Source of the DNA: Alistipes sp.
GTDB taxonomy: Bacteria > Bacteroidota > Bacteroidia > Bacteroidales > Rikenellaceae
Length of the DNA: 64,000 bases
NCBI RefSeq assembly: GCF_020026455.1
Contig: NZ_JAHHQJ010000016.1
Location: 1-64,000 of the forward strand
Direction of reading: 5' to 3'
Shown: one piece after another, positions 1 through 8,422 of the stretch
How positions within the stretch are numbered: the stretch's first letter is position 1
Layout of the letters: each line of letters starts with the position of its first letter
Translations under genes and position numbers: made by a program
Notes under the pieces: generated by a model
The model's database searches: none
What the model saw: only the letters and a program-made list of their open reading frames with translations
Told to the model about the DNA's origin: nothing

Positions 1-5
1 TGCTG

Positions 6-107
6 TTTTTTGGCGGCCGGTTTTTTGTCTGTCGACTTTTTGGCGGCCTGTTTTGTCCGCCGACTTTTTGTCTGTCGGTTTTTGGGCGGTTGGTTTTTGT
101 TCGTCGC
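6..107. repeat. Degenerate 14-16 bp tandem repeat
   Basis: Seven consecutive units start with a run of four to six T and end in a GC-rich half. Two alternating forms are visible, TTTTTGGCGGCCGG-like (6-20, 37-50, 79-93) and TTTTTGTCTGTCGAC-like (21-36, 51-64, 65-78, 94-107). The array starts at or beyond the window edge. No gene is supported here; the short open frames are by-products of the repeat. Confidence 0.7.
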
Positions 108-216
108 CCCTCGATCAGCTGGTTTTTGCCCGCCGGGAACCGATGCAGCCATGCGCTGCTGCCGCTGTTCCGGGATATTTTTCCCTCCCCGGGTTTTTTC
201 CAAAGGGGAACAATAA

Positions 217-245
217 CCCCCGCCCTCTTGTCGAGAGGGCGGGGG
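217..245 (-). terminator. Strong GC hairpin downstream of meaB
   Basis: A 12-bp perfect stem (217-228 with 234-245) closes a 5-nt loop. Read on the minus strand it is followed by TTATTGTT, which is moderately T-rich, so it could end the meaB transcript about 140 nt after the stop codon. The rest of 108-386 shows nothing else I can interpret. Confidence 0.5.
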
Positions 246-386
246 CTGTTGTGTCGAAAACTCCGAAAACGAGGTTGCGGCCTCTCCCGACGGGCCTGAC
301 TTCCGCTTCGTGAGCGATTAATTTCCGGGATTCACCCCATTGGGGCCTTCGCTCCGCACGCCCCCCCCCGGAACCGTGCCGCGCAC

Positions 387-1511
387 CTATTCCAGTGTCC
401 GGGTATCCTTGAAATAGATCTCCAACAGCTCCTTGGCGGCGATGAACGACGAAATTTTGTCCTCCAGCACCCGCTTCTCATACTCCCCGATGCGCGCCTC
501 CACGGCCGGATCGCGGTAGAAACTCCCGCGCAACGCCTCGTTGATCGACTCGTACATCCAGTATTTGTTCTGCCGGTTGCGGTTGTACTGGAAATAGCCG
601 TTTTTCTGAATGTGCTCGAGGTACTCCTCCACGCCTTTCCAAACCTCCTCCAGTCCCGTCCGGGCGACCGCCGACGAGGTGTAGACCTTGGGCCGCCATT
701 CCGATTCGGGCAGGGGGAAAAGTCGCAATGCGCTCTGGAACTGGGTCTGTGCCAGTTCGGCCTTGTGTATGTTCTCTCCGTCGGCCTTGGTGATGACCAT
801 CAGGTCGGCCATTTCCATGATGCCGCGCTTGATGCCTTGCAGTTCGTCCCCGGCGCCGGAAATCTGCAGCAGCATGAAGAGGTCGACCATCGAGTGCACG
901 GCGGTTTCCGACTGTCCGACACCCACCGTTTCGATGAAGACGACGTCGAAGCCCGCAGCCTCGCACAGCACGATCGTCTCGCGCGTCTTCCGGGCCACTC
1001 CGCCGAGCGATCCGGCCGAGGGTGAGGGGCGCACGAAGACCGACGGGTTGTTGCAGATGCTCTCCATGCGGGTTTTGTCGCCGAGAATCGAGCCGCCGCT
1101 GCGCTCCGACGACGGATCTATGGCCAGCACCGCCAGTTTGTGGCGCAGCCCCGCGACCATGTTGCCGATGGCCTCGATGAAAGTCGATTTGCCGGCTCCC
1201 GGAACGCCCGTGATGCCGATGCGGACCGATTTTCCGGCGTGTGGGAGGCACGCTTCGATGATCTCCTGCGCCTGTGCATAGTGCTCGGGGTTCGACGACT
1301 CGACGAGCGTGATGGCCTGCGAGAGGGTGGTGATGTTGCCGGCGAGAATGCCCTCGACATACTCGTCGGTAGAGAGTACCCGCTTCTTGCGCCGCTTGAA
1401 GTAGGGGCTTATTATTGGTTGTGCTTCAACTCCTTGCGTTACGTTTAGCGCAGTGTCGTGATGCGTGTCGGCATACTCTTTTTCGTAATGGTCTATCCTG
1501 GTGAATGACAT
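387..1511 (-). CDS. meaB: Methylmalonyl-CoA mutase-associated GTPase MeaB
   Basis: A 374-residue P-loop GTPase of the MeaB/ArgK family, which protects and reloads the adenosylcobalamin cofactor of methylmalonyl-CoA mutase. The Walker A motif GITGVPGAGKST lies near residues 98-109. Further family motifs follow: the DPSS stretch, the ETVGVGQSE switch region and the TKADG base-recognition motif. The N-terminal ~50 residues are a variable extension and the C-terminus is helical, as in other family members. The mutase subunits would be expected just upstream on the minus strand, but an unrelated small gene sits there instead. The role fits the methylmalonyl-CoA epimerase and decarboxylase genes that start 1.2 kb away on the other strand. 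Confidence 0.95.
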   Translation of the reverse strand: MSFTRIDHYEKEYADTHHDTALNVTQGVEAQPIISPYFKRRKKRVLSTDEYVEGILAGNITTLSQAITLVESSNPEHYAQAQEIIEACLPHAGKSVRIGITGVPGAGKSTFIEAIGNMVAGLRHKLAVLAIDPSSERSGGSILGDKTRMESICNNPSVFVRPSPSAGSLGGVARKTRETIVLCEAAGFDVVFIETVGVGQSETAVHSMVDLFMLLQISGAGDELQGIKRGIMEMADLMVITKADGENIHKAELAQTQFQSALRLFPLPESEWRPKVYTSSAVARTGLEEVWKGVEEYLEHIQKNGYFQYNRNRQNKYWMYESINEALRGSFYRDPAVEARIGEYEKRVLEDKISSFIAAKELLEIYFKDTRTLE

Positions 1512-1517
1512 GGTGCG

Positions 1518-1982
1518 TCAGTGTGTTGGTTGTTCGATTATTTTTTCATTGATTTGCAGTGAGTTGCCCATCCACAGGGCGCGATACCTGGCGTCGGTCA
1601 GCACTCCGAACGGCAGGTAGTTGACGCCGAATGCCGTGAAGATCTTTTCGGCGTTGAGACCCACGGAGATACGCTCCGAGAGATAGGGGCGCAGCAGCGG
1701 GGCTATTTTCTCGGGGCTCTCCTTCGTCAGGATGATCACGCGCAGTTTGGTTCCCGGTTTGGATGTGATCTCCTTCAGACGTTCGAGCGAGGTTTTGCAT
1801 GCGGGATTCGCCGAATGGAAAAACTCGATGTAGGTCGTCTGGGCCGGGCCGGGCTGGCGGTTGTCGAGCCATGTCTGGATTTTGAGGTCGGGAACGCGTT
1901 CGTCGAGGGCGATGTTCTGGGCCGTGGCCCGCGCGGATGCGATTCCCGTGGCCAAAAGCCATATAAGCAGCACTTTCTTCAT
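1518..1982 (-). CDS. Small exported thioredoxin-fold-like protein, degenerate active site
   Basis: A 154-residue protein. I chose the ATG at 1982 because it gives a clean signal peptide (MKKVLLIWLLATGIASARA). An in-frame ATG at 2048 would add 22 residues without export character. The middle segment (IEFFHSANPACKTSLERL) looks like the start of a thioredoxin fold, with the second Cys of a CxxC motif kept and the first replaced by Asn. The YLPFG segment could be the cis-Pro loop. It is therefore unlikely to be a classical disulfide oxidoreductase. The gene ends 6 bp before meaB starts, so the two are probably co-transcribed. I do not recognise a named family; the fold assignment is an inference. 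Confidence 0.7.
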   Translation of the reverse strand: MKKVLLIWLLATGIASARATAQNIALDERVPDLKIQTWLDNRQPGPAQTTYIEFFHSANPACKTSLERLKEITSKPGTKLRVIILTKESPEKIAPLLRPYLSERISVGLNAEKIFTAFGVNYLPFGVLTDARYRALWMGNSLQINEKIIEQPTH

Positions 1983-2002
1983 AGGAGGCCTTGTTTTATT
2001 CG

Positions 2003-2034
2003 TAAAGATAACAATTTTTTGGCATATGAGCCAA
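2003..2034 (-). promoter_or_regulatory. Probable promoter for the 1982-387 gene pair
   Basis: On the minus strand TTGG (2034-2031) is followed after 20 bp by TATCTTTA (2010-2003), one mismatch from the Bacteroidetes TAnnTTTG box. The distance to the ATG at 1982 is short. Confidence 0.45.
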
Positions 2035-2082
2035 TTTTTTGGGGGCAACTTATGAAAATCGGGTTCGGTGCGGGTTCGGAAG

Positions 2083-2362
2083 CACCTTGCGAAGTCTGCT
2101 TGCGAAGCCCTTCGGATATCTTGTGTTTCGGTATTTTGTAACGAAATAAAACTGTTGTTAAACAGATAAATAAATCAATTTATCTACACCGTAGCTTTAA
2201 GTTGTCGGGAGGTTGCTCTGCGCGACTTCTGAGGCATCTTGCAAAGTCTGCTTCCGGAGCTCTTTAGATGTGTCATGATGCAATTTTTTGACGAGAATAA
2301 ATTGCTTATAAACAGGAAAGTAAATTTATTTATCTCTACTGTAACTTCAAGTTATGGGGAGG
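2083..2362. repeat. Two tandem imperfect ~150-bp copies, AT-rich
   Basis: Copy A (about 2083-2212) and copy B (about 2235-2362) share the same ordered landmarks: CTTGCnAAGTCTGCTT, an AACAG followed by AATnnATTTATCT-like sequence, then GTAnCTTnAAGTT and GGGAGG, at an offset of 150-152 bp. The copies differ at many positions, so this is an old duplication. The block is strikingly AT-rich against its surroundings and codes for nothing convincing. The remainder, 2363-2627, also shows no gene. Confidence 0.7.
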
Positions 2363-2627
2363 GGCTTTGAGAATTGATGATGGAGGTATTCCGGTCTGCA
2401 CTCCGACGGGTCGATCGTGGTTCCCGGTCGGGGTTCCCGGGCGGGCGCTCGGGGGCGTTGGTGGGCGCTCGGGGCGTGGAGTTATGCGGAGCCGGATTGG
2501 AGTGTCTGCGCTTGGATCATCCCCGCGCCTCCGGCCTTCACGCCGCAGGCGGCCGCAGCAAAGCGACTTTTCGGACATTTCCTGCGAATTTCAGGTTTGA
2601 AGTTATTTCCAAAAAAATGCTCCGAAT

Positions 2628-2659
2628 TTTGGCGGTTCTGGAAGATTGGATTATATTTG
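2628..2659 (+). promoter_or_regulatory. Promoter of the methylmalonyl-CoA decarboxylase operon
   Basis: TTTG (2628-2631), 20 bp, then TATATTTG (2652-2659): a full match to the Bacteroidetes primary-sigma promoter. It lies 67 bp before the epimerase start codon, so the transcript has an AT-rich leader of about 60 nt. Confidence 0.75.
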
Positions 2660-2726
2660 TGTTCGCAAAATAACAACGAAGGAAATAACATCTCAAATAT
2701 TCACTAACTTAAATTTAAATTTTGTT

Positions 2727-3137
2727 ATGAAAGTTTCTCACATCGAGCATCTTGGCATTGCCGTGAAGAGCCTCGACGAGGCGATTCCCTATTGGGAGAA
2801 CGTATTGGGCCTGAAGTGCTATGCCATTGAGGAGGTCGCCGACCAGAAGGTTCGCACGGCGTTCTTCATGCTGGGGCAGACCAAGATCGAATTACTGGAG
2901 CCTACTTCGGAGGAGTCGACCATCGCAAAGTACATCGAGAACCGCGGTGTCGGCATTCACCACATGGCGCTGGCCTGTGAAAACATCGAGGAACAGCTCG
3001 CAGACGCCGAGGCCCAGGGTATCCGTCTGATCGACAAGACCCCCCGCAAGGGCGCCGAGGGCATGACCATCGCCTTCCTGCACCCCAAATCGACCCAGGG
3101 CATTCTGACGGAGCTTTGCGAAAACAAAAACAAGTAG
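2727..3137 (+). CDS. mce: Methylmalonyl-CoA epimerase
   Basis: A 136-residue protein of the glyoxalase/VOC fold that interconverts (R)- and (S)-methylmalonyl-CoA. It contains two betaalphabetabetabeta modules. The metal ligands of the family are visible: His in VSHIEHLGIAV, Gln/Glu around KIELLEP, and His in GVGIHHMALA. The start at 2727 gives the conserved MKVSHIEHLGIAV N-terminus directly after an AT-rich leader; an upstream in-frame ATG at 2646 overlaps the promoter. It is the first gene of a five-gene operon, 4 bp from the carboxyltransferase gene. This supplies the stereoisomer needed by the decarboxylase in the succinate-to-propionate route. Confidence 0.96.
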   Translation: MKVSHIEHLGIAVKSLDEAIPYWENVLGLKCYAIEEVADQKVRTAFFMLGQTKIELLEPTSEESTIAKYIENRGVGIHHMALACENIEEQLADAEAQGIRLIDKTPRKGAEGMTIAFLHPKSTQGILTELCENKNK

Positions 3138-3141
3138 GATT

Positions 3142-4707
3142 ATGAACCAGATACAGGACAAGATCAACAAACTGATCGAGAACCGCGAAACGGCGCGTCT
3201 CGGCGGCGGCCAGAAGGCGATCGACAAACAACACGATAAGGGTAAGTACACGGCCCGCGAACGTATTCAGATGCTTCTCGACGAAGGTTCGTTCGAGGAG
3301 TTCGATATGTTTGTGACCCACCGCTGCTACGATTTCGGCATGGATCGTAAGCACACGTTCGGCGACGGAGTAGTCACGGGCTACGGCACGATCGACGGAC
3401 GTCTGGTCTACGTTTTCGCCCAGGATTTCACCGTGACGGCCGGTTCGCTGTCGCTGTCGATGTCCGACAAGATCTGCAAGGTGATGGACATGGCCATGCG
3501 CAACGGCGCACCCTGCATCGGCATGAACGACTCGGGAGGTGCGCGTATCCAGGAGGGTGTAAACGCCCTGGCCGGGTATGCCAACATCTTCCAGCGCAAC
3601 GTGATGTCGTCGGGCGTCATTCCGCAGATCTCGGCCATCTTCGGCCCCTGCGCAGGCGGTGCGGTCTATTCACCCGCGCTGACCGACTTCATCATCATGA
3701 AGAAGGAGACCTCGAACATGTTCCTCACCGGCCCGAAGGTCGTGAAGACCGTGACGGGAGAGGACGTGACGCAGGAGCAGTTGGGAGGCGCCCAGATGCA
3801 CACCACCAAGTCGGGCGTGGCACAGTTTGCCGTCGACACCGAGGAGGAGGGTATCGAGCTGATCAAGAAACTGATCTCCTACATGCCGCAGAACAACATG
3901 GAGGATGCCCCGCTGGCGGTCTGCACCGATAAGATCACCCGTCTGGAGGATTCGCTCAACGAGATCATCCCCGACAGCGCCAACAAACCCTACGACATGG
4001 CAGAGGTCATCCGCGCCATCGTCGACAACGGGGAGTTCCTCGAATCGGCTGCAGGCTATGCCAAGAACATCATCACCTGCTTCGCACGCTTCAACGGCCA
4101 GTCGGTGGGTATCATCGCCAACCAGCCCAAGTTCATGGCCGGTGTGCTGGACATCAATGCCAGCCGCAAGGCTGCACGCTTCGTACGTTTCTGCGACGCC
4201 TTCAACATTCCGATCGTGACGCTGGTCGATGTGCCGGGCTTCCTGCCGGGTACGACCCAGGAGTACGGCGGCGTGATCACCCACGGTGCCAAGTTGCTGT
4301 TCGCCTACTGCGAGGCCACCGTGCCGAAGATCACCGTGACGCTGCGCAAGGCATACGGAGGCGCTTACATCGTCATGTCTTCGAAGCACATCCGCGGCGA
4401 CATCAACTACGCATGGCCGACGGCCGAGATCGCCGTGATGGGCGCCAGCGGTGCTGTCGAGGTGCTCTACGGCAAGGAACTGAAGGAACTGGCCGACAAA
4501 CCGGAGGAGAAGGCCAAGTTCATTGCGGAGAAGGAGCAGGAGTACAACGACAAGTTCTCCAACCCCTACAATGCCGCACGTTACGGCTATATCGACGACG
4601 TGATCGAGCCGCGCAACACGCGTTTCCGCGTGATCCGCGCCCTGCAGTCGTTGGCTACGAAGCGGTTGCAGAACCCCGCGAAGAAACATTCGAACATTCC
4701 TCTCTAA
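3142..4707 (+). CDS. mmdA: Methylmalonyl-CoA decarboxylase alpha subunit (carboxyltransferase)
   Basis: A 521-residue cytoplasmic carboxyltransferase of the acyl-CoA carboxylase beta type with two crotonase-like halves. It moves the carboxyl group from methylmalonyl-CoA to the biotin of the carrier subunit, releasing propionyl-CoA. Visible signatures are NDSGGARIQEGVNALAGY and GPCAGGAVYSPALTDF in the N-terminal half, and VDVPGFLPGTTQEYGG and KAYGGAYIVM in the C-terminal half, which form the two oxyanion regions. The same protein family also serves propionyl-CoA carboxylase. The neighbouring gamma, biotin-carrier and OadB-type beta genes argue for the membrane-bound, Na+-pumping decarboxylase. 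Confidence 0.95.
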   Translation: MNQIQDKINKLIENRETARLGGGQKAIDKQHDKGKYTARERIQMLLDEGSFEEFDMFVTHRCYDFGMDRKHTFGDGVVTGYGTIDGRLVYVFAQDFTVTAGSLSLSMSDKICKVMDMAMRNGAPCIGMNDSGGARIQEGVNALAGYANIFQRNVMSSGVIPQISAIFGPCAGGAVYSPALTDFIIMKKETSNMFLTGPKVVKTVTGEDVTQEQLGGAQMHTTKSGVAQFAVDTEEEGIELIKKLISYMPQNNMEDAPLAVCTDKITRLEDSLNEIIPDSANKPYDMAEVIRAIVDNGEFLESAAGYAKNIITCFARFNGQSVGIIANQPKFMAGVLDINASRKAARFVRFCDAFNIPIVTLVDVPGFLPGTTQEYGGVITHGAKLLFAYCEATVPKITVTLRKAYGGAYIVMSSKHIRGDINYAWPTAEIAVMGASGAVEVLYGKELKELADKPEEKAKFIAEKEQEYNDKFSNPYNAARYGYIDDVIEPRNTRFRVIRALQSLATKRLQNPAKKHSNIPL

Positions 4708-4719
4708 CAGACTGAAAAG

Positions 4720-5058
4720 ATGACTATACTGACAGTTATGGACTGGGGATGGTCCGAGGTGCTTTGGGTGTCGCTGATCGGTTTTTCGCTGGTGTTCATC
4801 CTGCTGGTGGCGCTGATTTTCATCATGAAGGCCTTCGGGGCCTGCTTCCGGGCACGTCCGGCAAGCGGCAAGAAGGTCGACGTCACGCCGATGATCAGCG
4901 AGGAGGAGATCGCAGCCATCGCTACGGCGCTCAAGATCTACAAGGGCGCCCTGCACGACCGCGAGTCCGAGGTGCTGACCATTCTCAACATCAAGCGGGC
5001 CTATTCGCCCTGGAATTCGAAAATTCACGGTTTAACCCAGCTTCCCGACCGGAGATAG
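4720..5058 (+). CDS. Decarboxylase gamma/delta chain, OadG family
   Basis: A 112-residue protein with one strongly hydrophobic membrane span near residues 17-40 (VLWVSLIGFSLVFILLVALIF), followed by a polar cytoplasmic tail. This is the layout of OadG/MmdD subunits, which hold the peripheral carboxyltransferase and biotin carrier onto the membrane beta subunit. The tail contains EEEIAAIATALKIYKG, a helix frequently seen in Bacteroidales OadG proteins. A second possible start lies at 4738. The gene sits 12 bp after mmdA and 36 bp before the biotin carrier. Confidence 0.85.
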   Translation: MTILTVMDWGWSEVLWVSLIGFSLVFILLVALIFIMKAFGACFRARPASGKKVDVTPMISEEEIAAIATALKIYKGALHDRESEVLTILNIKRAYSPWNSKIHGLTQLPDRR

Positions 5059-5094
5059 GTCCCTGCGTCGGAACAAGACAACCCAAAAAAGAAA

Positions 5095-5556
5095 ATGAAA
5101 GATTACTCTTTGAAAATCAACGGACATAATTACAATGTCCAGATCGACGACGTGAACGAGGCTTCGACGGTAGCGCACGTCGTGGTCAACGGCGTGGATT
5201 ACGAAGTCGAGATCGAGGGCTCGAAAACCTCGACGATCTCCAAACCTCAGGTTGCACCGGCTCCCAAGTCGGCCAACAGCGCCATGATCACCCCCGCGAC
5301 GGCCGCACCTTCGCCGCGCATCGCTCCCGCAGCTGCGGCGGCGGGTTGCAGCGTGAAATGCCCGCTGCCGGGTACCGTGTTGAGCGTCAAGGTGGCTGTG
5401 GGCGACAGCGTCACGGTCGGACAGACCCTCGTCGTGCTCGAAGCCATGAAGATGGAGAACAACATCGACGCTGACCGCGCCGGTGTCGTGAAGCAGATCC
5501 TCGTGCAGCAGGGTGCTACGGTCATGGAAGGCGACGTTTTAATCGTAATCGGATAG
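5095..5556 (+). CDS. mmdC: Methylmalonyl-CoA decarboxylase biotin carrier subunit
   Basis: A 153-residue biotin carrier. The N-terminal half (residues 1-50) is a small beta domain. It is followed by an Ala/Pro-rich flexible linker (about 55-82) and a C-terminal biotinyl domain with the EAMKMEN motif, whose Lys119 is the expected biotin attachment site 34 residues from the C-terminus, the standard distance. The carrier shuttles CO2 from the MmdA site to the membrane beta subunit. It lies 36 bp after the OadG-type gene and 4 bp before the beta-subunit gene. Confidence 0.93.
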   Translation: MKDYSLKINGHNYNVQIDDVNEASTVAHVVVNGVDYEVEIEGSKTSTISKPQVAPAPKSANSAMITPATAAPSPRIAPAAAAAGCSVKCPLPGTVLSVKVAVGDSVTVGQTLVVLEAMKMENNIDADRAGVVKQILVQQGATVMEGDVLIVIG

Positions 5557-5560
5557 GACT

Positions 5561-6772
5561 ATGTGGAATGCATTGACTTCCGGCTCCAATTTCGTGCTGG
5601 AAAGCCTTGAAACCTTTGCCGAATCGACAGGCGTGGCCGGTCTTTTCGCCAATATGGGGTGGGGCAGTCTGATCATGATCTGTGTGGCCTTCTTTCTGCT
5701 GTATCTGGCCATCAAACACAAGTTCGAACCGCTGCTGCTGCTGACCATTGCCTTCGGCATGCTGCTGACGAACCTTCCCGGAGCAAACCTCTATCACACG
5801 GAGCTGTTTGCCGGAGGACATGTCCACTGGGATATTTTTGTTGCCCAGGCGGGACTCCTCGACTACCTCTATCTGGGTGTGAAGCTCGGCATCTATCCCT
5901 GCCTTATCTTCGTGGGCGTGGGCGCCATGACCGACTTCGGACCGCTGATCGCCAATCCCAAGAGCTTCCTGCTGGGTGCTGCGGCGCAGATCGGTATCTT
6001 CCTGACCTTCATCGGCGCTTATGCGCTCGGATTCTCGCCTTCGGAGGCCGGTTCGATCGGCATCATTGGCGGTGCCGACGGCCCCACGTCGATCTATCTC
6101 ACCGCAATCCTGGCTCCCGAGTTGCTCGGCCCGATCGCCGTGGCCGCCTACTCCTACATGGCTCTTGTGCCGGTGATCCAGCCGCCGATCATGCGACTGC
6201 TGACCTCCGAGAAGGAGCGTAAGATCAAGATGCGCCAGCTGCGTCCGGTGTCGAAGACCGAGAAGATCCTCTTCCCGCTGACCATTACGGTGATCATCGC
6301 CCTGCTGCTGCCGTCGGCCGCTCCGCTTGTCGGCTGCCTCATGCTGGGTAACCTGATGAAGGAGTGCGGTGTGGTGGATCGTCTGTCGAAGACGGTGCAG
6401 AACGAGCTGATGAACATTGTCGTCATCTTCCTGGGTCTCACGGTGGGAGCTACGGCTACGGCCGAGGCGTTCCTCAATCCGCGGACGCTGTTCATCCTCG
6501 TGCTGGGTGTGATCGCTTTTGCGATGGGAACCGCCGGCGGTGTGCTACTCGCCAAGCTGATGAACCTCTTCGCCAAGGACGAAAACAAGATCAACCCGCT
6601 GATCGGTTCGGCCGGCGTTTCGGCCGTCCCGATGGCCGCCCGCGTGTCGCAGACCGAGGGTCAGAAGGCCGATCCCTCGAACTTCCTGCTGATGCATGCC
6701 ATGGGTCCCAATGTGGCCGGTGTGGTCGGTTCAGCAGTTGCTGCGGGTATTCTGCTCTCGTTCCTCGGATAG
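5561..6772 (+). CDS. mmdB: Na+-translocating decarboxylase beta subunit
   Basis: A 403-residue polytopic membrane protein of the OadB/MmdB/GcdB family. It decarboxylates carboxybiotin and exports Na+. Family signatures are visible: GVGAMTDFGPLIANP and GIIGGADGPTSIYL, which holds the Asp of the ion site, and near the C-terminus a GSAGVSAVPMAARV stretch and an HAMGPNVAGVVGSAVAAG stretch. Around ten hydrophobic spans can be counted. It is the last gene of the operon and is followed by an intrinsic terminator. The membrane subunit may also serve the OadA-type carboxyltransferase encoded at 55.5-57.3 kb. Confidence 0.95.
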   Translation: MWNALTSGSNFVLESLETFAESTGVAGLFANMGWGSLIMICVAFFLLYLAIKHKFEPLLLLTIAFGMLLTNLPGANLYHTELFAGGHVHWDIFVAQAGLLDYLYLGVKLGIYPCLIFVGVGAMTDFGPLIANPKSFLLGAAAQIGIFLTFIGAYALGFSPSEAGSIGIIGGADGPTSIYLTAILAPELLGPIAVAAYSYMALVPVIQPPIMRLLTSEKERKIKMRQLRPVSKTEKILFPLTITVIIALLLPSAAPLVGCLMLGNLMKECGVVDRLSKTVQNELMNIVVIFLGLTVGATATAEAFLNPRTLFILVLGVIAFAMGTAGGVLLAKLMNLFAKDENKINPLIGSAGVSAVPMAARVSQTEGQKADPSNFLLMHAMGPNVAGVVGSAVAAGILLSFLG

Positions 6773-6812
6773 GAAATAGCATTCCGGGTGCAGTGCCCGG
6801 AGTTTGACTAAG

Positions 6813-6845
6813 GGAGGGTCCGGATTTGCCGGGCCCTCCTTTTTG
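6813..6845 (+). terminator. Intrinsic terminator of the mmd operon
   Basis: An 11-bp stem with one G-U pair (6813-6823 with 6829-6839), loop ATTTG, followed by TTTTTGATTTT. Confidence 0.85.
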
Positions 6846-7302
6846 ATTTTTTGCTCTCCGGTCTTCTCCTTTTTATGGTGTTTTCCTTTTTTGGGGGGGG
6901 CTTGGGGCGAGTCTTTCTTTGGTGTTCTCCTTTGGGGGACTTGGGGGAAGTTCTCCTTTTGCATATTCTCCTTTGGGGTTCTTCCTTTTTTATGTTCCCG
7001 GACCGTTGCTGGCTGTGTCTCGCTTGTCCTATTGACGAATCTGAAAACTCCCGCCTTACCGTGTGGTGACGCTTGGCTTTGCGTTGCAGCCCGTTGTTGT
7101 TGTCCTGCGCCGCACTGGGCTCTGTGGCGGGCGGCCACGGGCGCAGCGGAAGCTGCCGGAGCGGCGAAATCCCGAGAAAACGCCCTGCGGCGTTATAAGG
7201 CAGTCCGGGGAGTGCGCTTCTGATTCGTGATGCCTCAATGCCCCTGAATTCGGGGCCGTTGCGGTTTTTTTGCGCGGTTTTCGATTTTGATTTTCATTTG
7301 TT
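6846..7302. repeat. Gene-free gap with pyrimidine-rich repeats
   Basis: No supported gene. The first half repeats TTCTCCTTTGGGG-like units (around 6928, 6950 and 6967) separated by T- and G-runs. The second half is GC-rich without a visible unit. A Lys/Pro-rich open frame on the minus strand across 6731-7138 is explained by the repeat composition and overlaps the end of the beta-subunit gene. Confidence 0.6.
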
Positions 7303-7333
7303 TTTGCAGATCGAAAACTTTTTCGTACCTTTG
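7303..7333 (+). promoter_or_regulatory. Promoter of rplM-rpsI
   Basis: TTTG (7303-7306), 19 bp, TACCTTTG (7326-7333): a perfect match to the Bacteroidetes promoter consensus, 57 bp before the L13 start. Confidence 0.85.
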
Positions 7334-7337
7334 CGCA

Positions 7338-7352
7338 CCCGCAATGTGCGGG
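7338..7352 (+). promoter_or_regulatory. Small hairpin at the start of the L13 leader
   Basis: CCCGCA and TGCGGG pair around an ATG loop, very close to the predicted transcription start. It could be part of an autoregulatory ribosomal-protein leader for L13 or simply a stabilising 5' hairpin; the sequence alone does not decide. Confidence 0.35.
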
Positions 7353-7389
7353 AAACGGATTACAATAAGTTAAATTAAACGTAAAAACA

Positions 7390-7845
7390 GTGGATTCATT
7401 AAGCTACAAGACTATCTCGGCGAACGCTGCGACCGTCACCAAGGAATGGGTGGTGATCGATGCTACGAACGAGGTATTGGGACGTCTTGCATCGCAGATC
7501 GCGAAGATCCTCCGAGGCAAGAACAAGCCCAGCTACACCCCCCACGTTGACTGCGGTGACTACGTTATCGTCATCAACGCCGAGAAGGTGAAGCTCACGG
7601 GCAACAAAATGACCGACAAGGTCTACACGCGTCACACCGGATACCCCGGCGGCCAGCGTTTCGCTACGCCTGCCGACTATCTGGCAAAGAAACCGACCTT
7701 CCTCATCGAGAAGGCCGTCAAAGGCATGCTGCCCAAGACCCGTCTGGGCGACAAGCTGCTGTCCAACCTGAAGGTCTATGCCGGCGCAGAGCATCCCCAC
7801 GCCGCACAGAACCCGAAGACTATTAAATTAAACGAGATTAAGTAA
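7390..7845 (+). CDS. rplM: 50S ribosomal protein L13
   Basis: A 151-residue uL13. Family stretches are clear: WVVIDATNEVLGRLASQIAKILRGK near the N-terminus, HVDCGDYVIVINAEKVKLTGNK, then HTGYPGG and AVKGMLPKTRLG. The start codon is GTG at 7390, which gives the Bacteroidales N-terminus xDSLSYKTISANAATVTKEW; no ATG in frame fits better. It is followed 5 bp later by rpsI, the usual pairing. Confidence 0.97.
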   Translation: MDSLSYKTISANAATVTKEWVVIDATNEVLGRLASQIAKILRGKNKPSYTPHVDCGDYVIVINAEKVKLTGNKMTDKVYTRHTGYPGGQRFATPADYLAKKPTFLIEKAVKGMLPKTRLGDKLLSNLKVYAGAEHPHAAQNPKTIKLNEIK

Positions 7846-7850
7846 GAGTT

Positions 7851-8237
7851 ATGGAAGTTGTAAACACCGTAGGTCGTCGCAAGGCCGCTGTGGCTCGCGT
7901 ATACGTGAAGCCGGGTAAGGGTCAGATTACAATCAACCGCAAAGCGCTTGAAGTTTACTTCCCGCTCGAAATTCTCCAGTATCAGGTGAAGCAGCCCCTG
8001 CTGGCTACCAACACGGCGGAGAATTACGACATCGTCATCAACCTCGATGGCGGTGGTATCACGGGACAGGCTTCGGCCGCTCGTCTGGGTATCGCACGCG
8101 CTCTGTGCGAAATCGACGCCGAGATGCGTCCGGTGCTGAAGAAGGCCGGATTCCTCACGCGTGATTCCCGCGAGGTTGAGCGTAAGAAGCCCGGTCAGCC
8201 CGGTGCACGCCGCAAGTTCCAGTTCAGCAAGCGTTAA
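7851..8237 (+). CDS. rpsI: 30S ribosomal protein S9
   Basis: A 128-residue uS9, the standard length. It starts with VNTVGRRKAAVARVYVKPGKGQ and contains the GGGITGQASAARLGIARAL core. It ends in the basic tail KFQFSKR, whose last Arg reaches the P-site tRNA in the family. Transcribed with rplM. Confidence 0.97.
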   Translation: MEVVNTVGRRKAAVARVYVKPGKGQITINRKALEVYFPLEILQYQVKQPLLATNTAENYDIVINLDGGGITGQASAARLGIARALCEIDAEMRPVLKKAGFLTRDSREVERKKPGQPGARRKFQFSKR

Positions 8238-8422
8238 TACGCACGACCGGAATTTCGGCAACGCACGGCGTCGGTTTCAAACCATGCGGACTACCTGTAT
8301 ATTATATATTCACGTATTACCGTCCGGTTGCCGCGCCGCGGAAAACTCCCCGGGACCGGCCAGGCTGCTACCCGGAGTGTTGAAGAAAAGAGAATTAAAA
8401 TTAATCAACGAATTGAATTAAA

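Noticed and set aside
2374..2707. Short plus-strand open frames before the epimerase gene
   Set aside because: They overlap the promoter and have no protein-like composition.
6731..7138. Lys/Pro-rich open frame of 135 codons on the minus strand
   Set aside because: It overlaps the end of the decarboxylase beta gene and its terminator, and its composition comes from the CTCCTTT repeat.
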